This document shows positions 10,906-19,779 of a stretch of DNA of 64,000 nucleotides, piece by piece. The stretch comes from Rhodomicrobium lacus (GTDB taxonomy: Bacteria; Pseudomonadota; Alphaproteobacteria; Rhizobiales; Rhodomicrobiaceae). A program made the position numbers and the translations under genes. Location of the stretch: assembly GCF_003992725.1 (NCBI RefSeq), contig NZ_RZNF01000012.1, forward strand, positions 992,001-1,056,000, given 5' to 3'. Within the stretch, counting starts at the first letter, position 1; every line of letters begins with the position of its first letter. The notes under the pieces were generated by a model, which did no database searches, was not told the origin of the DNA, and worked only from the letters and a program-made list of their open reading frames with translations.

Positions 10906-13158
10906 CTAGATATCAATGTTTTCCTTCCGCGCAAACTCGGTCAGTTCGCGCCGGATGGTCGGGCAGTTTCCGTCGACGAGACCGTTCAGGGTCTCTGCGA
11001 GCTTCTGCGTGTCGAGGGAAAGGACCATGGCCTTGATGGGCCCCACCGATGCGGGCGCCATGGAGATGGAGCGGAAGCCGAGCCCGATCAACGCCATCGC
11101 ATCGACAGGCCGCCCCGCCATCTCGCCGCACAGTGCGAAGTCGGTCTTGTGCGCTATGGCCTTCGTCGCGATCTCGCGCAGCACCTTGAGCGCTGACGGG
11201 TGCAGCGGATCGAATCGCCTGGCCACGCGCTCGTTTTCGCGATCCGCAGCAAAGAGGAATTGCAGAAGGTCGTTGCTGCCGACCGAAATGAAGTCCACCA
11301 GCGGAAGGATCTGATCGAGCTGGTAGAGAATGGCCGGGATTTCGACCATCACACCGATGCGCATCTCCGACGGCAATTCGTGACCGTGCCGCTTCGCGTG
11401 CTCGACTTCCTTGTCGATGAGTGCCTTTGCGCCGAGAAGCTCGGAAACGTCGGCGATGAAAGGCAGCATCAGCGAAAGCTCGCGTCCCGCCGCCGCGCGC
11501 ATCAGGGCGCGGGCCTGCGTCCGGAACAGCGCGGGCCTGTCGAGGGACATGCGGATCGCGCGCCAGCCCAGCGCCGGGTTTTCTTCCTTCACGCGCCGAA
11601 GGTACGGCAGCACCTTGTCGCCGCCCACGTCGAGCGAGCGGAACACGACACGGCGGCTGGCGGCCATGTCGAGGATGCGGTTATAAGTCTTGCGCTGCTC
11701 CTCCATTTTCGGAAAGCGCGACGCGACCATGAACTGAAGTTCGGTTCGGTACAGGCCGATGCCATCGGCGCCGCTTTGATAGAGATGCGGCAGATCCACC
11801 GTGAGCCCGGCGTTCATGTTGAGCAGAACGCGCTCGCCGTCCTTGGTGATCGCCTGCACATGGCGAAGCTTGGAGAAGCGGGCCTGCCGCCGCGCGCGAA
11901 AACGCGCCTTGTCGGCGTAGGCGCGGATGAGTTCGAGCGACGGGCGAACGTGGAACTGCCCGGTCGCGGCATCCAGAATCGCCGGGTCGCCGTGATCGGC
12001 GATCGACAGCACGTCCGGCACCTGCACGAGCACCGCGAGATTGAACGAGCGCGCCACGATGGACACGTGCGAGGTCGCGCCGCCTTCCTCGATGACGAGG
12101 CCGCGCAGCTTGCGTGGATCGTAGCTCAGAAGTTCGGCCGCGCCCATATTGCGGGCGACGAGGATTGCGTCGTTCGGCAGGCGCTCGACATGCGTCTCCT
12201 GCCCCTGAAGCGTCCGCAGAAGCCTTGTCGACAGGTCGTCGATGTCGTGGCTGCGCTCGCGCCAGAAGTCGTCCCCAACCTTCATGAGTTGCGTGCGCAT
12301 GTTCTGCTGAACGCGTTCCACAGCCGCCTCGGCGGTGAGCCCGGCCATGACGGCATCGCGCATGCGCCGCGCCCAGCCCTTGTCGTTCGCCAGCATCTGC
12401 ACGGCTTCGAGAACGGCCTTGTGCTCGCTGTCCTGGGGCGAATCTTCGTGTTCGAGATGGCGCCTGATATCGTCCTTGAGGCGTTCGAGCGCGTCTTCGA
12501 GGCGCTTCAGTTCCGCAGGGATGTTGTCCGCGAAAAACTTCAGCACCACGGGGCGCGGCTCGTGCAGCGCGATGTGGCCGAGCGCGAGTCCATCCGCAAG
12601 CGGCGTGCCCTTGAGCGTGACCGACGTTTCGCGCCGCCCCGGCGCGTGGGATACCGCGCCCGCGAAAGCGCCCGATCCGATGAGTTCCGCTAGCACCATG
12701 GCCGTCGTTTCGAGCGCCTCCACCTCTTCCGTCGTATAGCGGCGCTCGATCTTGTTCTGCACCGTGAGAACGCCGATGGTGCGCCGCTCGCGCACGATCG
12801 GCACGCCGAGGAAGGAGTGGTAGTTCTCTTCGCCTGTCTCAGGCTTGTAGGAGAACGAGGGGTGTTTCTGAGCGTCGGGCAAATTGATGGGCTGTCCCCA
12901 GTCGGCGATCAGACCGACGAGACCCTCGCCCTTGTTCATGCGGAGCGCGTGAACAGCCTCTTTCTTCAAGCCCTCGGTAGCGAAAAGCTCGAGCGACTCG
13001 TCCGGCAGGCGGACATAGATCGAACTCACCTCGGCGATCATGTTCGAGGCGATGACTTTGACGATGCTATCCAGCTTGGCTTGCGGCTCTGACGCACTCG
13101 CCATGATTGCCCGCAAGCTTCGGATCAGCACCCATGGTGGACGTTGTGTCCAGGGCAT
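10906..13158 (-). CDS. ptsP: PTS enzyme I of the nitrogen branch (EI-Ntr)
   Basis: A 750-residue protein with an N-terminal GAF domain (about 15-165), the PEP-utiliser N-terminal domain, the phosphohistidine domain with His364 in GGATSHVSIVARS, and the PEP-binding TIM barrel ending in LCGEMAGRP. EI-Ntr takes phosphate from PEP and passes it to NPr and EIIA-Ntr, a regulatory relay for nitrogen, potassium and carbon status rather than sugar uptake. The GAF domain is where glutamine or 2-oxoglutarate is sensed in studied homologues. It lies 83 bases downstream of lysC, a neighbourhood widely kept in Hyphomicrobiales. Confidence 0.95.
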   Translation of the reverse strand: MPWTQRPPWVLIRSLRAIMASASEPQAKLDSIVKVIASNMIAEVSSIYVRLPDESLELFATEGLKKEAVHALRMNKGEGLVGLIADWGQPINLPDAQKHPSFSYKPETGEENYHSFLGVPIVRERRTIGVLTVQNKIERRYTTEEVEALETTAMVLAELIGSGAFAGAVSHAPGRRETSVTLKGTPLADGLALGHIALHEPRPVVLKFFADNIPAELKRLEDALERLKDDIRRHLEHEDSPQDSEHKAVLEAVQMLANDKGWARRMRDAVMAGLTAEAAVERVQQNMRTQLMKVGDDFWRERSHDIDDLSTRLLRTLQGQETHVERLPNDAILVARNMGAAELLSYDPRKLRGLVIEEGGATSHVSIVARSFNLAVLVQVPDVLSIADHGDPAILDAATGQFHVRPSLELIRAYADKARFRARRQARFSKLRHVQAITKDGERVLLNMNAGLTVDLPHLYQSGADGIGLYRTELQFMVASRFPKMEEQRKTYNRILDMAASRRVVFRSLDVGGDKVLPYLRRVKEENPALGWRAIRMSLDRPALFRTQARALMRAAAGRELSLMLPFIADVSELLGAKALIDKEVEHAKRHGHELPSEMRIGVMVEIPAILYQLDQILPLVDFISVGSNDLLQFLFAADRENERVARRFDPLHPSALKVLREIATKAIAHKTDFALCGEMAGRPVDAMALIGLGFRSISMAPASVGPIKAMVLSLDTQKLAETLNGLVDGNCPTIRRELTEFARKENIDI

Positions 13159-13241
13159 CTGCCTGGTTCCAATAACCTGTTAGGTTGCGAGGGTAAGGCG
13201 CCCCTGCCACGCGAGCGCCCGAATTTCCGGTTCGTGTCGTT

Positions 13242-14498
13242 TCAGGTTCGGTCCAGACCGAACAAGCTATGCAGTGTGTTGACCGCCTCCTCGGTATGCG
13301 CCGCGCCGATGAGCACGCTGATCTTGATTTCGGACGTCGAGATCGCCTGGATGTTGATGCCCTTCTTGGCGAGAGCCTGAAACATCTCTGCGGCCACGCC
13401 TGCGTGGCTGCGCATGCCGACGCCGATGACCGACACCTTCACCATATCCGTGTCGCCGCGAAGGTCGCGATAGCGGATCGTATCCTGATTATCGCGTAGC
13501 ACCTGTAGAGCGCGCGGCAATTCCGATGCCGCCACGGTGAAGGTGAGGTCGGTTTTCCGGCCATCCTCGGAAATGTTCTGCACGATCATGTCGACGTTGA
13601 TGTTCGCTTCCGACAACGGCACGAAAATGCTCGCGGCAACGCCCGGCTTGTCCTCGATGCTCAGGACCGTGACCTTTGCCTCGTCTTTCGCGTAAGCAAT
13701 GCCACTGACAACGTGATGTTCCAGCATTTCCGTTTCGTCGCAAACGAGCGTCCCGCACTTTTCGGATACTCCGGAGCGAGCGGGTTCGCATGATTCAGGG
13801 TTATCGAAGCTAGAACGAACTTGTACACGCACGCCTTGAGCCATTGCAAGCTCGACAGAGCGCGTCTGGAGCACTTTCGCGCCCAGAGACGCCATTTCCA
13901 GCATCTCCTCATACGAAATGCGGGGGAGCCTGCGGGCGGCGGGCACAATGCGCGGGTCTGTTGTATACACCCCATCGACGTCCGTGTAGATATCGCAGCG
14001 CTCCGCCTTGAGAGCGGCCGCCAGCGCAACCGCGCTCGTGTCGGAACCGCCGCGCCCGAGGGTGGTTATACGTCCTGAAGGGGCAATGCCCTGGAAGCCT
14101 GCCACGATGGCAACTTCTCCGCCTTCGACGCTCGCGAGCAGGTCAGACGTTTCGACGCGATCAATGCGCGCGACGCTGTGCGAATCGTCCGTGACAAGCG
14201 GGATCTGCCAGCCCTGCCAGGATCGCGCCCTGACCCCGATGGACTGGAGAATGATCGCCATCAACCCCGCCGTGATCTGCTCGCCCGACGACACGACGGC
14301 GTCATACTCGCGCAGGTCGTACAGCTCGTGAGCCTCCTTGCACCATCCGACGAGACGGTTCGTGTGGCCCGCCATGGCGGAAACCACGACAGCGACGCGA
14401 TTTCCCGCTTCGACCTCACGCTTGACGTGGAGCGCCGAATTTCTGATGCGGGCGATGTCTGCGACGGAAGTTCCGCCAAATTTCATGACGAGCAGCAT
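13242..14498 (-). CDS. lysC: Aspartate kinase
   Basis: A 418-residue monofunctional aspartokinase, first step of the lysine, threonine and methionine pathways and of diaminopimelate for the cell wall. The kinase motif KFGGTS is at residues 6-11, the amino-acid kinase fold covers about 1-245, and two ACT domains follow ([15 protein letters not shown] and [15 protein letters not shown]), expected to give feedback inhibition. It is the first gene of the minus-strand run towards DUF4167 and is divergent from ubiG. Confidence 0.97.
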   Translation of the reverse strand: MLLVMKFGGTSVADIARIRNSALHVKREVEAGNRVAVVVSAMAGHTNRLVGWCKEAHELYDLREYDAVVSSGEQITAGLMAIILQSIGVRARSWQGWQIPLVTDDSHSVARIDRVETSDLLASVEGGEVAIVAGFQGIAPSGRITTLGRGGSDTSAVALAAALKAERCDIYTDVDGVYTTDPRIVPAARRLPRISYEEMLEMASLGAKVLQTRSVELAMAQGVRVQVRSSFDNPESCEPARSGVSEKCGTLVCDETEMLEHHVVSGIAYAKDEAKVTVLSIEDKPGVAASIFVPLSEANINVDMIVQNISEDGRKTDLTFTVAASELPRALQVLRDNQDTIRYRDLRGDTDMVKVSVIGVGMRSHAGVAAEMFQALAKKGINIQAISTSEIKISVLIGAAHTEEAVNTLHSLFGLDRT

Positions 14499-14582
14499 GG
14501 GACTGGCTATATGGTGCGAGAGTGAAGATAACGGTGCGACCGTATGCAGATTTCGCGCCGCAGGAGATCAGGAACGCCATTG

Positions 14583-15341
14583 ATGGGGATTGAGGCAGAA
14601 ACACGGCAGAGTCCGTCTCTGGACGAGACAGAGTTGCGGCATTTCGAGAGTCTCGCGAAGGAGTGGTGGGACGAACGCGGCAAATTCAGCGGTTTGCATG
14701 CTTTCAATCCTGCGCGGCTCGCATTTATCGTGGCGGAAGTCAAGCGCTGGCGAAAGAGCCAGCCTAATGAATTCCGCCCGCTTCAGGGGCTTGACGTTGT
14801 CGATATCGGCTGCGGCGGCGGCATCCTGTCGGAGCCGCTGGCCAGGCTGGGCGGCACTGTAACAGGAATCGACCCGGTAGAGGAGTCCGTCGGCGTCGCC
14901 CGAGCGCACGCGGCCAAGCTGGGCGTTCCGGTGACGTACCGCAACGCTACCGCCGAGGATCTGGCGCGCGAAGGGCTCACATTCGATGTCGTCGTCGCCT
15001 CGGAGGTGATTGAACATGTCGCCGACCCGCAGTCCTTCCTGAAGACCTGCCGCAGCCTCGCGAAGCCCGGCGGGCTGATCGTGCTGTCCACGCTGAACCG
15101 CACGTCGAAATCATACGGCCTTGCCGTGTTCGCCGCCGAACGCATCCTCGGCCTCGTTCCGCCCGGCACGCACGACTGGAAAAAGTTCATCAAGCCGGAC
15201 GAACTCGCGGGCGCGCTGTGGGACGCGGGCTTCGCGGCCGCTCGGCGCGCGGGCATGATTTACAAGCCGCTGTCGGGTTCCTGGACGCTCTCCGACACGG
15301 ACCTGTCGATGAACTACCTCATGTCCGGCGAGGCCGTTTGA
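14583..15341 (+). CDS. ubiG: Ubiquinone biosynthesis O-methyltransferase
   Basis: UbiG carries out both O-methylations of the ubiquinone ring. The SAM site VDIGCGGGIL is at 73-82 and the characteristic LAKEWWDERGKFSGLH leads into FNPARLAFI. The ATG at 14583 (MGIEAETRQ) is preferred over one at 14544 since AGGA lies a suitable distance upstream and the family starts here; the earlier one would add 13 basic residues. It runs divergently from lysC and overlaps the following GNAT gene by four bases. Confidence 0.95.
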   Translation: MGIEAETRQSPSLDETELRHFESLAKEWWDERGKFSGLHAFNPARLAFIVAEVKRWRKSQPNEFRPLQGLDVVDIGCGGGILSEPLARLGGTVTGIDPVEESVGVARAHAAKLGVPVTYRNATAEDLAREGLTFDVVVASEVIEHVADPQSFLKTCRSLAKPGGLIVLSTLNRTSKSYGLAVFAAERILGLVPPGTHDWKKFIKPDELAGALWDAGFAAARRAGMIYKPLSGSWTLSDTDLSMNYLMSGEAV

Positions 15342-15808
15342 CGCTTCCCTGCCGCATCCGCGCACCCGTCCCCGGCGACGAGGCCGGATGGCGCAGGCTG
15401 TGGCAGGACTATCTCGCGTTCTATGGCGTTGCGGTTCCGCCCGATGTGACCGACGCGCTCTGGCGGCGCATCCTGGAGCCGCGCGAGCCGGTGCATGCGC
15501 TCGTCGCGGAAACGCGCCTCGGCTTTTTCAGCGCGGGTCAACTTGTCGGCTTCGCGAATTACGTGCTGCACGCGCACACGCTCGGACCGCAACCCGTTTG
15601 CTATATGGAAGACCTGTTCGTGGCGGCCGACGCACGCGGGCAGGGCGTCGGCCGCGCGCTCATCGAAGCGCTGATCCACAAGGGGCGGGTGGAGGGCTGG
15701 CCGCGCGTCACCTGGCACACGCATGAGGCGAACGAAGCCGCCCGCGCGCTTTACGACAAGATCGTGCCCCGCGACCCGTTCATTCGTTACAAGGTGAAGC
15801 TGCGGTAG
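15338..15808 (+). CDS. GNAT family N-acetyltransferase
   Basis: About 156 residues with the acetyl-CoA binding turn ARGQGVGRALIEAL and a typical LYDKI end. I start it at TTG 15338, which overlaps the ubiG stop (TTGA) with GGCGAGG just before it; longer in-frame starts inside ubiG have no family support. Substrate unknown. The coupling with ubiG suggests co-translation but not a shared pathway. Confidence 0.8.
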   Translation: MTLPCRIRAPVPGDEAGWRRLWQDYLAFYGVAVPPDVTDALWRRILEPREPVHALVAETRLGFFSAGQLVGFANYVLHAHTLGPQPVCYMEDLFVAADARGQGVGRALIEALIHKGRVEGWPRVTWHTHEANEAARALYDKIVPRDPFIRYKVKLR

Positions 15809-15906
15809 CGGAGGTGAACGCAGCATAAACAAGCGCGCGCAAAGCCTTCCGTGTCCAGGACCAAAAGAGAAACCGGTTTCTGCTAAAGCTGTATCCGAAT
15901 TGACCG

Positions 15907-16392
15907 ATGGAGACGAGCTTGGTCCGGGTCCGGTTCTTCAGGGTGGTACTGGCGCTTCCGGCGGTGCTTTTTCTCGGCGCCCTTCTGATGTCATATGCGT
16001 CGGTGATCGACGTTCTGACGCTTTTCTTCCTGCTCTGGATCGCGGCAATCATTCACGTCGTCTTCCTTTTCGCCTTCCGCTGCCCGCGCTGCGATGTCTC
16101 GGCCTATGCGATGCACGCCGAGCATGGCGTCCGGGCTGCGTTGCCCGTGCCGAACCGCGTTTGCGTGAATTGCGGGTATGACTTCATCAAGGGCGACGCT
16201 GCGGCGCCCGAAGCGCCCGTCGCCGAACCCGCGTTAACCGTCACGAAAAGCGTCTCCGAGGTGGACTGGCGCGAACTCAGGGTTCCTCCGGCGGAGCCTT
16301 CAGAGGAAGTTCGCACCAACGCGGCTCGTGCCCGTTTACGCGAAGGAGCCGCATCAGGCCGTCCATCGCGATCGTCGTCGTCATGGTATTGA
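15907..16392 (+). CDS. Membrane protein with a zinc-ribbon-like four-cysteine motif
   Basis: The 161-residue product has two membrane helices (about 12-33 and 38-58), then two CxxC knuckles (CPRC at about 59 and CVNC at about 87) that could bind zinc in a soluble domain, then a disordered Ala/Pro/Ser tail. I do not recognise the family. The last 116 bases overlap the 3' end of the ProXp-ala gene on the other strand, which may mean that the low-complexity tail is a run-on after loss of an earlier stop. A 14-base palindrome AGAAACCGGTTTCT (15868-15881) lies just upstream. Confidence 0.6.
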   Translation: METSLVRVRFFRVVLALPAVLFLGALLMSYASVIDVLTLFFLLWIAAIIHVVFLFAFRCPRCDVSAYAMHAEHGVRAALPVPNRVCVNCGYDFIKGDAAAPEAPVAEPALTVTKSVSEVDWRELRVPPAEPSEEVRTNAARARLREGAASGRPSRSSSSWY

Positions 16393-16795
16393 CGAGCGGA
16401 TGAGCGCTGACCGTTCTCGCCACGCGCATGCGTTCGTCGAAAATCGGCAGGACGCGCCGCTCCGTATCGTTCACCAGCGCGAACGGTGTGACGCTTCCCG
16501 GCAGCACTTTCAAAGCCGCCCCCATCGTTTCCGGCGAGGCAAAGGAGAAGCGCCCGTTTGCGCCGAGCTGTTTCGCAAGCGCCTTCAGATCGAGCGGCGG
16601 CGTAAGCAGATGCATGGTGACGAGGTAAAGCTGCTTTGCCTTGTCCTCGACCACGATATTCTTGACCGGAAACTCCCAGCGCGACACGTCACGGTCCGCG
16701 AGCCCCTGCGCCGTGTGCACTTCCTCGTGCTCCACTGTGTCGGACGCAATGCCGAGCGACGCGAGAAGACCGAAGAAGGCGCGCCAGTCATTCAT
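16277..16795 (-). CDS. Prolyl-tRNA editing domain protein (ProXp-ala/YbaK-like)
   Basis: A 172-residue free-standing homologue of the editing (INS) domain of prolyl-tRNA synthetase. Family features are the early EHEEVHTAQ, KNIVVEDKAKQLYLV with the conserved lysine, the LPGSVTPFALVND loop and a C-terminal HPLVNTMTTTI. Such proteins hydrolyse alanyl-tRNA(Pro), protecting against mistranslation. It begins 11 bases after the stop of the nitrilase gene and is convergent with the zinc-ribbon protein gene. Confidence 0.88.
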   Translation of the reverse strand: MNDWRAFFGLLASLGIASDTVEHEEVHTAQGLADRDVSRWEFPVKNIVVEDKAKQLYLVTMHLLTPPLDLKALAKQLGANGRFSFASPETMGAALKVLPGSVTPFALVNDTERRVLPIFDERMRVARTVSAHPLVNTMTTTIAMDGLMRLLRVNGHEPRWCELPLKAPPEEP

Positions 16796-16806
16796 GAAGA
16801 CGCGCG

Positions 16807-17679
16807 TCAGCCGATCGCCTGAAGTGTGGCGCCCTTCGGCATCTGCACCACGCTGACCTCGAAGTCGCGCGCGTGATCAAGCGCCGGAATGCGGGCACGC
16901 ACGCTGTCCACTTCCGCCGGATCGATGTCCGCGACGATCACGCCCGGATCGGTGTCGCCCTCGGCGATGATTTCCCCCCAGGGCGAGATGATCAGGCTAT
17001 GCCCGAAGGTCGTGCGTCCATTTGCGTGACGGCCAGCCTGCGCGGCGGCGAAAACGAAGCAGCCGTTTTCGATGGCCCGAGCGCGAAGAAGCGTATGCCA
17101 GTGCTTCTCGCCCGTGACTTTCGTAAAGGCCGACGGCGCGGTGAGAAATTTCGCGCCCGCCTGGGCCAGCGCCTTGAACTGCTCTGGGAAACGGATGTCG
17201 TAGCAGGTGGCGACGCCGAGCGCGCCCCACGGAAGCTGCGCAACATAAGCGCGGGCGCCGGGGATGAAGGTGGCGGACTCGCGGTATGTCTCGCCGCTCG
17301 GCAGATCCACGTCGAACATGTGGATCTTGTCGTAGCGAAGCACGATATCGCCGTTCGGCGTGAACAGAAACGCGCGATTCGCCGCCTTGTCGTCGCCGAT
17401 CTTCACCGCGATGGAACCGATGTGAAGCCACACACGCAACGTTTTCGCCAGGTGGGCGAAGTGTGCCACGCCTTCCGTTTCGGCCTCGGGAGCGATCTTT
17501 GCGAGGAGGTGGGGCGCGTCCACCTCCATCAAAAGCGTATTTTCCGGCGTCTGGATATAATGCGCGCCCTTGCGTGCCGCATCGCGTATCAGCGCTTCCG
17601 CCTCCAGAAGATTATCTCGAACGTCTTTCCCCGTCCGCATCTGGACGAGGCCCACTCGAAACGGATCTCTTTCGGCCAT
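16807..17679 (-). CDS. Nitrilase-superfamily carbon-nitrogen hydrolase (Nit2-like amidase)
   Basis: The 290-residue protein keeps the Glu-Lys-Cys triad: Glu46 (TPENTL), Lys118 (RYDKIHMFDVD) and Cys159 (VATCYDIRFPE). The KIHMFDVDLP sequence is typical of Nit2/omega-amidase and of deaminated-glutathione amidase. Likely role: repair of dead-end amides. It sits between glutaredoxin and the ProXp-ala gene on one strand with short gaps (37 and 11 bases), which is consistent with a thiol/glutathione housekeeping operon. Confidence 0.9.
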   Translation of the reverse strand: MAERDPFRVGLVQMRTGKDVRDNLLEAEALIRDAARKGAHYIQTPENTLLMEVDAPHLLAKIAPEAETEGVAHFAHLAKTLRVWLHIGSIAVKIGDDKAANRAFLFTPNGDIVLRYDKIHMFDVDLPSGETYRESATFIPGARAYVAQLPWGALGVATCYDIRFPEQFKALAQAGAKFLTAPSAFTKVTGEKHWHTLLRARAIENGCFVFAAAQAGRHANGRTTFGHSLIISPWGEIIAEGDTDPGVIVADIDPAEVDSVRARIPALDHARDFEVSVVQMPKGATLQAIG

Positions 17680-17716
17680 GCTCTTGCCTGCTCCTTAAAA
17701 TGTCAGTCTATTTTGC

Positions 17717-17971
17717 TCAGCTTTGCAGCAGAGGATCAAGTTCGCCTTTCGCATCCAAGGCATGAAGGTCGTCACATCCGCCAATATGTCGCGATCCGAT
17801 GAAGATCTGGGGAACCGAGGTGCGGCCGCCGACGAGGTCCGACATTTCGGCGCGCTTCGCCCGATCCGACACGTCGATTTCTTCGAAGGTTACGCCCTTG
17901 CGAGCGAGAAGGGCCTTGGCGCGACGACAATAGGGACAGGACGGCGTGGTGTAGATGGTCACTGGCTGCAT
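17717..17971 (-). CDS. grxC: Glutaredoxin 3 type
   Basis: 84 residues with the dithiol site CPYC at 12-15, the cis-proline segment TSVPQIFIG and the glutathione-binding GGCDDLHAL. It reduces disulfides with glutathione in the cytoplasm. It lies between comF-like and nitrilase genes on the same strand, 75 bases after the former. Confidence 0.95.
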   Translation of the reverse strand: MQPVTIYTTPSCPYCRRAKALLARKGVTFEEIDVSDRAKRAEMSDLVGGRTSVPQIFIGSRHIGGCDDLHALDAKGELDPLLQS

Positions 17972-18046
17972 GATGTGTTTCCTGGCGTTCAGACCCGCAA
18001 GCAGATGGTGTGCAAAGCGCCGCTGGTCCAGAGCCGGGAGCGTGAG

Positions 18047-18832
18047 CTAAAGCACATCTTCGCCTTCGTCAAGGAAAGCGGGAGCACCTCGCCAGACGAG
18101 TGCCACGGCGAGAACGTCGACTGCCCGCGCCCCCGCCGCGAGAAGCGCCGCCGCGCAAGCATTTGCGGTCGCTCCGGTCGTAATGACATCGTCCACGAGC
18201 AGCACGCGCTTTCCCGCTACGGCGCGCCGCCGGTCCGCACTGATGGCGAACGCTTCCGCGACGTTCGCGCGGCGCGCGTCATGCTGAAGGCCGACCTGCG
18301 CTTTCGTCCGCTTCGTCCGCTTAAGCGCCATGACCGAAGCCGGAACGCCGGACGCGCGCGACAGTCCCTGCGCGAGCAGCGCCGACTGATTGAAGCGGCG
18401 TTGCAGGAGCCGGAACCGGTGCAGCGGCACGGGCACGATGATGTCCGCGTCGGCCAGCAGGTCGCGCCCCGCATCGCGCATCAAGCGGAGAAACAGGGGC
18501 AGCGGCTCGTGCCGATCCTCGAACTTGAACCGCACGACGAGTTTTCGAATCACGCCGCCGTAAACGCAGGCCGCTCGTGCACGGTCGAAAATCGGTGGAT
18601 CGGCGAAACCCTGAACCGAGAGATGCGGCCCGCTGCCATCATAGCCGGGAAGAGGGATGCCGAGCCTGCCGCAATAGGGCGCCGTGATTGGAACGAGGCC
18701 GCCCCAGCATTTCGCGCAAAGAAGGTTGTGCCGCGTGACCGGTGCGGCGCATGATACGCAGACCGGAGGCAGAATGAGTTCCGCCGAATAGCGCAGGCTT
18801 TCGGCGGCGAAACGGGCAACGGGCTTAAACAT
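18047..18832 (-). CDS. ComF family phosphoribosyltransferase-like protein
   Basis: Starting at the ATG at 18832 (MFKPVARF) the protein has a four-cysteine zinc site near the N-terminus (Cys25, Cys28, Cys39, Cys42) and a C-terminal PRTase fold with the PRPP loop VLLVDDVITTGAT. The longer frame to 18946 overlaps the divergent gene and is not supported. ComF homologues act in DNA uptake or DNA repair/restart in some bacteria; the activity in alphaproteobacteria is unclear. Confidence 0.9.
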   Translation of the reverse strand: MFKPVARFAAESLRYSAELILPPVCVSCAAPVTRHNLLCAKCWGGLVPITAPYCGRLGIPLPGYDGSGPHLSVQGFADPPIFDRARAACVYGGVIRKLVVRFKFEDRHEPLPLFLRLMRDAGRDLLADADIIVPVPLHRFRLLQRRFNQSALLAQGLSRASGVPASVMALKRTKRTKAQVGLQHDARRANVAEAFAISADRRRAVAGKRVLLVDDVITTGATANACAAALLAAGARAVDVLAVALVWRGAPAFLDEGEDVL

Positions 18833-18888
18833 CGAATGCAGGGAAGAATGAATTTGTCTGAAATCGACAGTAATCCCGGACGAACGCA

Positions 18889-19776
18889 TTGACCAGTCCC
18901 GGAATTTTCGACCGGAACCAGATTCGCCGCGCGCTGGCCCGCGCAAGCGGCACGCTTCCCGCGTCGGATTTCCTCATCCGGCACGCGGCGGAGGAGCTTG
19001 CGGATCGGCTCGGCGGGATAAGGCGGGAATTCGCGCGCGTGGCGGATGTCGGCGCTCATCACGGCGTCGTGGCCCGCACGCTTGCCGCGCGCTTCCCCGG
19101 CCCAGCGCCCCTTTCTCTTGCGCCGACGCTGTCGCTCGCTGAAGCCTGCCCGAAGCCCGCGGCGGTCGCGGATGCGGAGGCGCTGCCGCTGAAGCAAGGC
19201 GCGTTCGACCTCGTCACCTCGGCGCTGTCGTTGCATTTCGCGAACGATCTACCCGGAGCGCTGATCCAGATCCGCCGCGCACTCCGCCCGGACGGCCTGT
19301 TCCTCGCCGCGCTGCTTGGCGGCGACACGCTGATCGAATTGCGCCAGGCATTCATGCAGGCGGAAACCGAAACGGCGGGGGGCGTGTCGCCCCGCGTCTT
19401 CCCAACCGCCGACTTGCGCGACATGGGCGGACTTCTCCAGCGCGCGGGCTTCGCGCTGCCGGTTGCCGATTCCGAGCAACTGACGGTGACCTATGCCGAT
19501 GCGCTTGCGCTCATGCGCGACCTGAAGGCGATGGGCGCGGCGAACCCTCTCGCGGCCCGCTCCCGGCGTTTCATGCGACGCGACACGCTGTTTCGCGCCG
19601 CCGCGATTTACGCCGAGCGTTTCGCGGGCGTCGATGGCCGCGTCCGCGCCACCTTCGAGATCATCTATCTGTGCGGCTGGTCGCCTCACGAAAGCCAGCA
19701 GCAACCCGCAAAGCCCGGCTCCGCCACGGCGCGCCTCGCCGACGCGCTCAAGGCGAAGGAACAGGGCTTTCGCTGA
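18889..19776 (+). CDS. NDUFAF5/BioC-like SAM-binding protein
   Basis: 295 residues beginning at TTG with FDRNQIRRALARAS, a hallmark of the NDUFAF5 group, whose mitochondrial member hydroxylates an arginine of a complex I subunit. The normal glycine-rich SAM loop is degenerate (ADVGAHHG). The middle LPLKQGAFDLVTSALSLHFANDL and the C-terminal EIIYLCGWSPHESQQ fit the group. Likely a complex I assembly factor; inference from the family only. It is divergent from the comF-like gene with 56 bases between. Confidence 0.82.
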   Translation: MTSPGIFDRNQIRRALARASGTLPASDFLIRHAAEELADRLGGIRREFARVADVGAHHGVVARTLAARFPGPAPLSLAPTLSLAEACPKPAAVADAEALPLKQGAFDLVTSALSLHFANDLPGALIQIRRALRPDGLFLAALLGGDTLIELRQAFMQAETETAGGVSPRVFPTADLRDMGGLLQRAGFALPVADSEQLTVTYADALALMRDLKAMGAANPLAARSRRFMRRDTLFRAAAIYAERFAGVDGRVRATFEIIYLCGWSPHESQQQPAKPGSATARLADALKAKEQGFR

Positions 19777-19779
19777 GCT

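Noticed and set aside
13159-13241. Riboswitch or attenuator between lysC and ptsP
   Set aside because: No conserved lysine or SAM aptamer elements or terminator are visible in these 83 bases.
15868-15881. AGAAACCGGTTTCT palindrome as a regulatory operator
   Set aside because: Similar AAACCGGTTT palindromes are frequent in intergenic DNA of Hyphomicrobiales, so it is not evidence for a specific site here.
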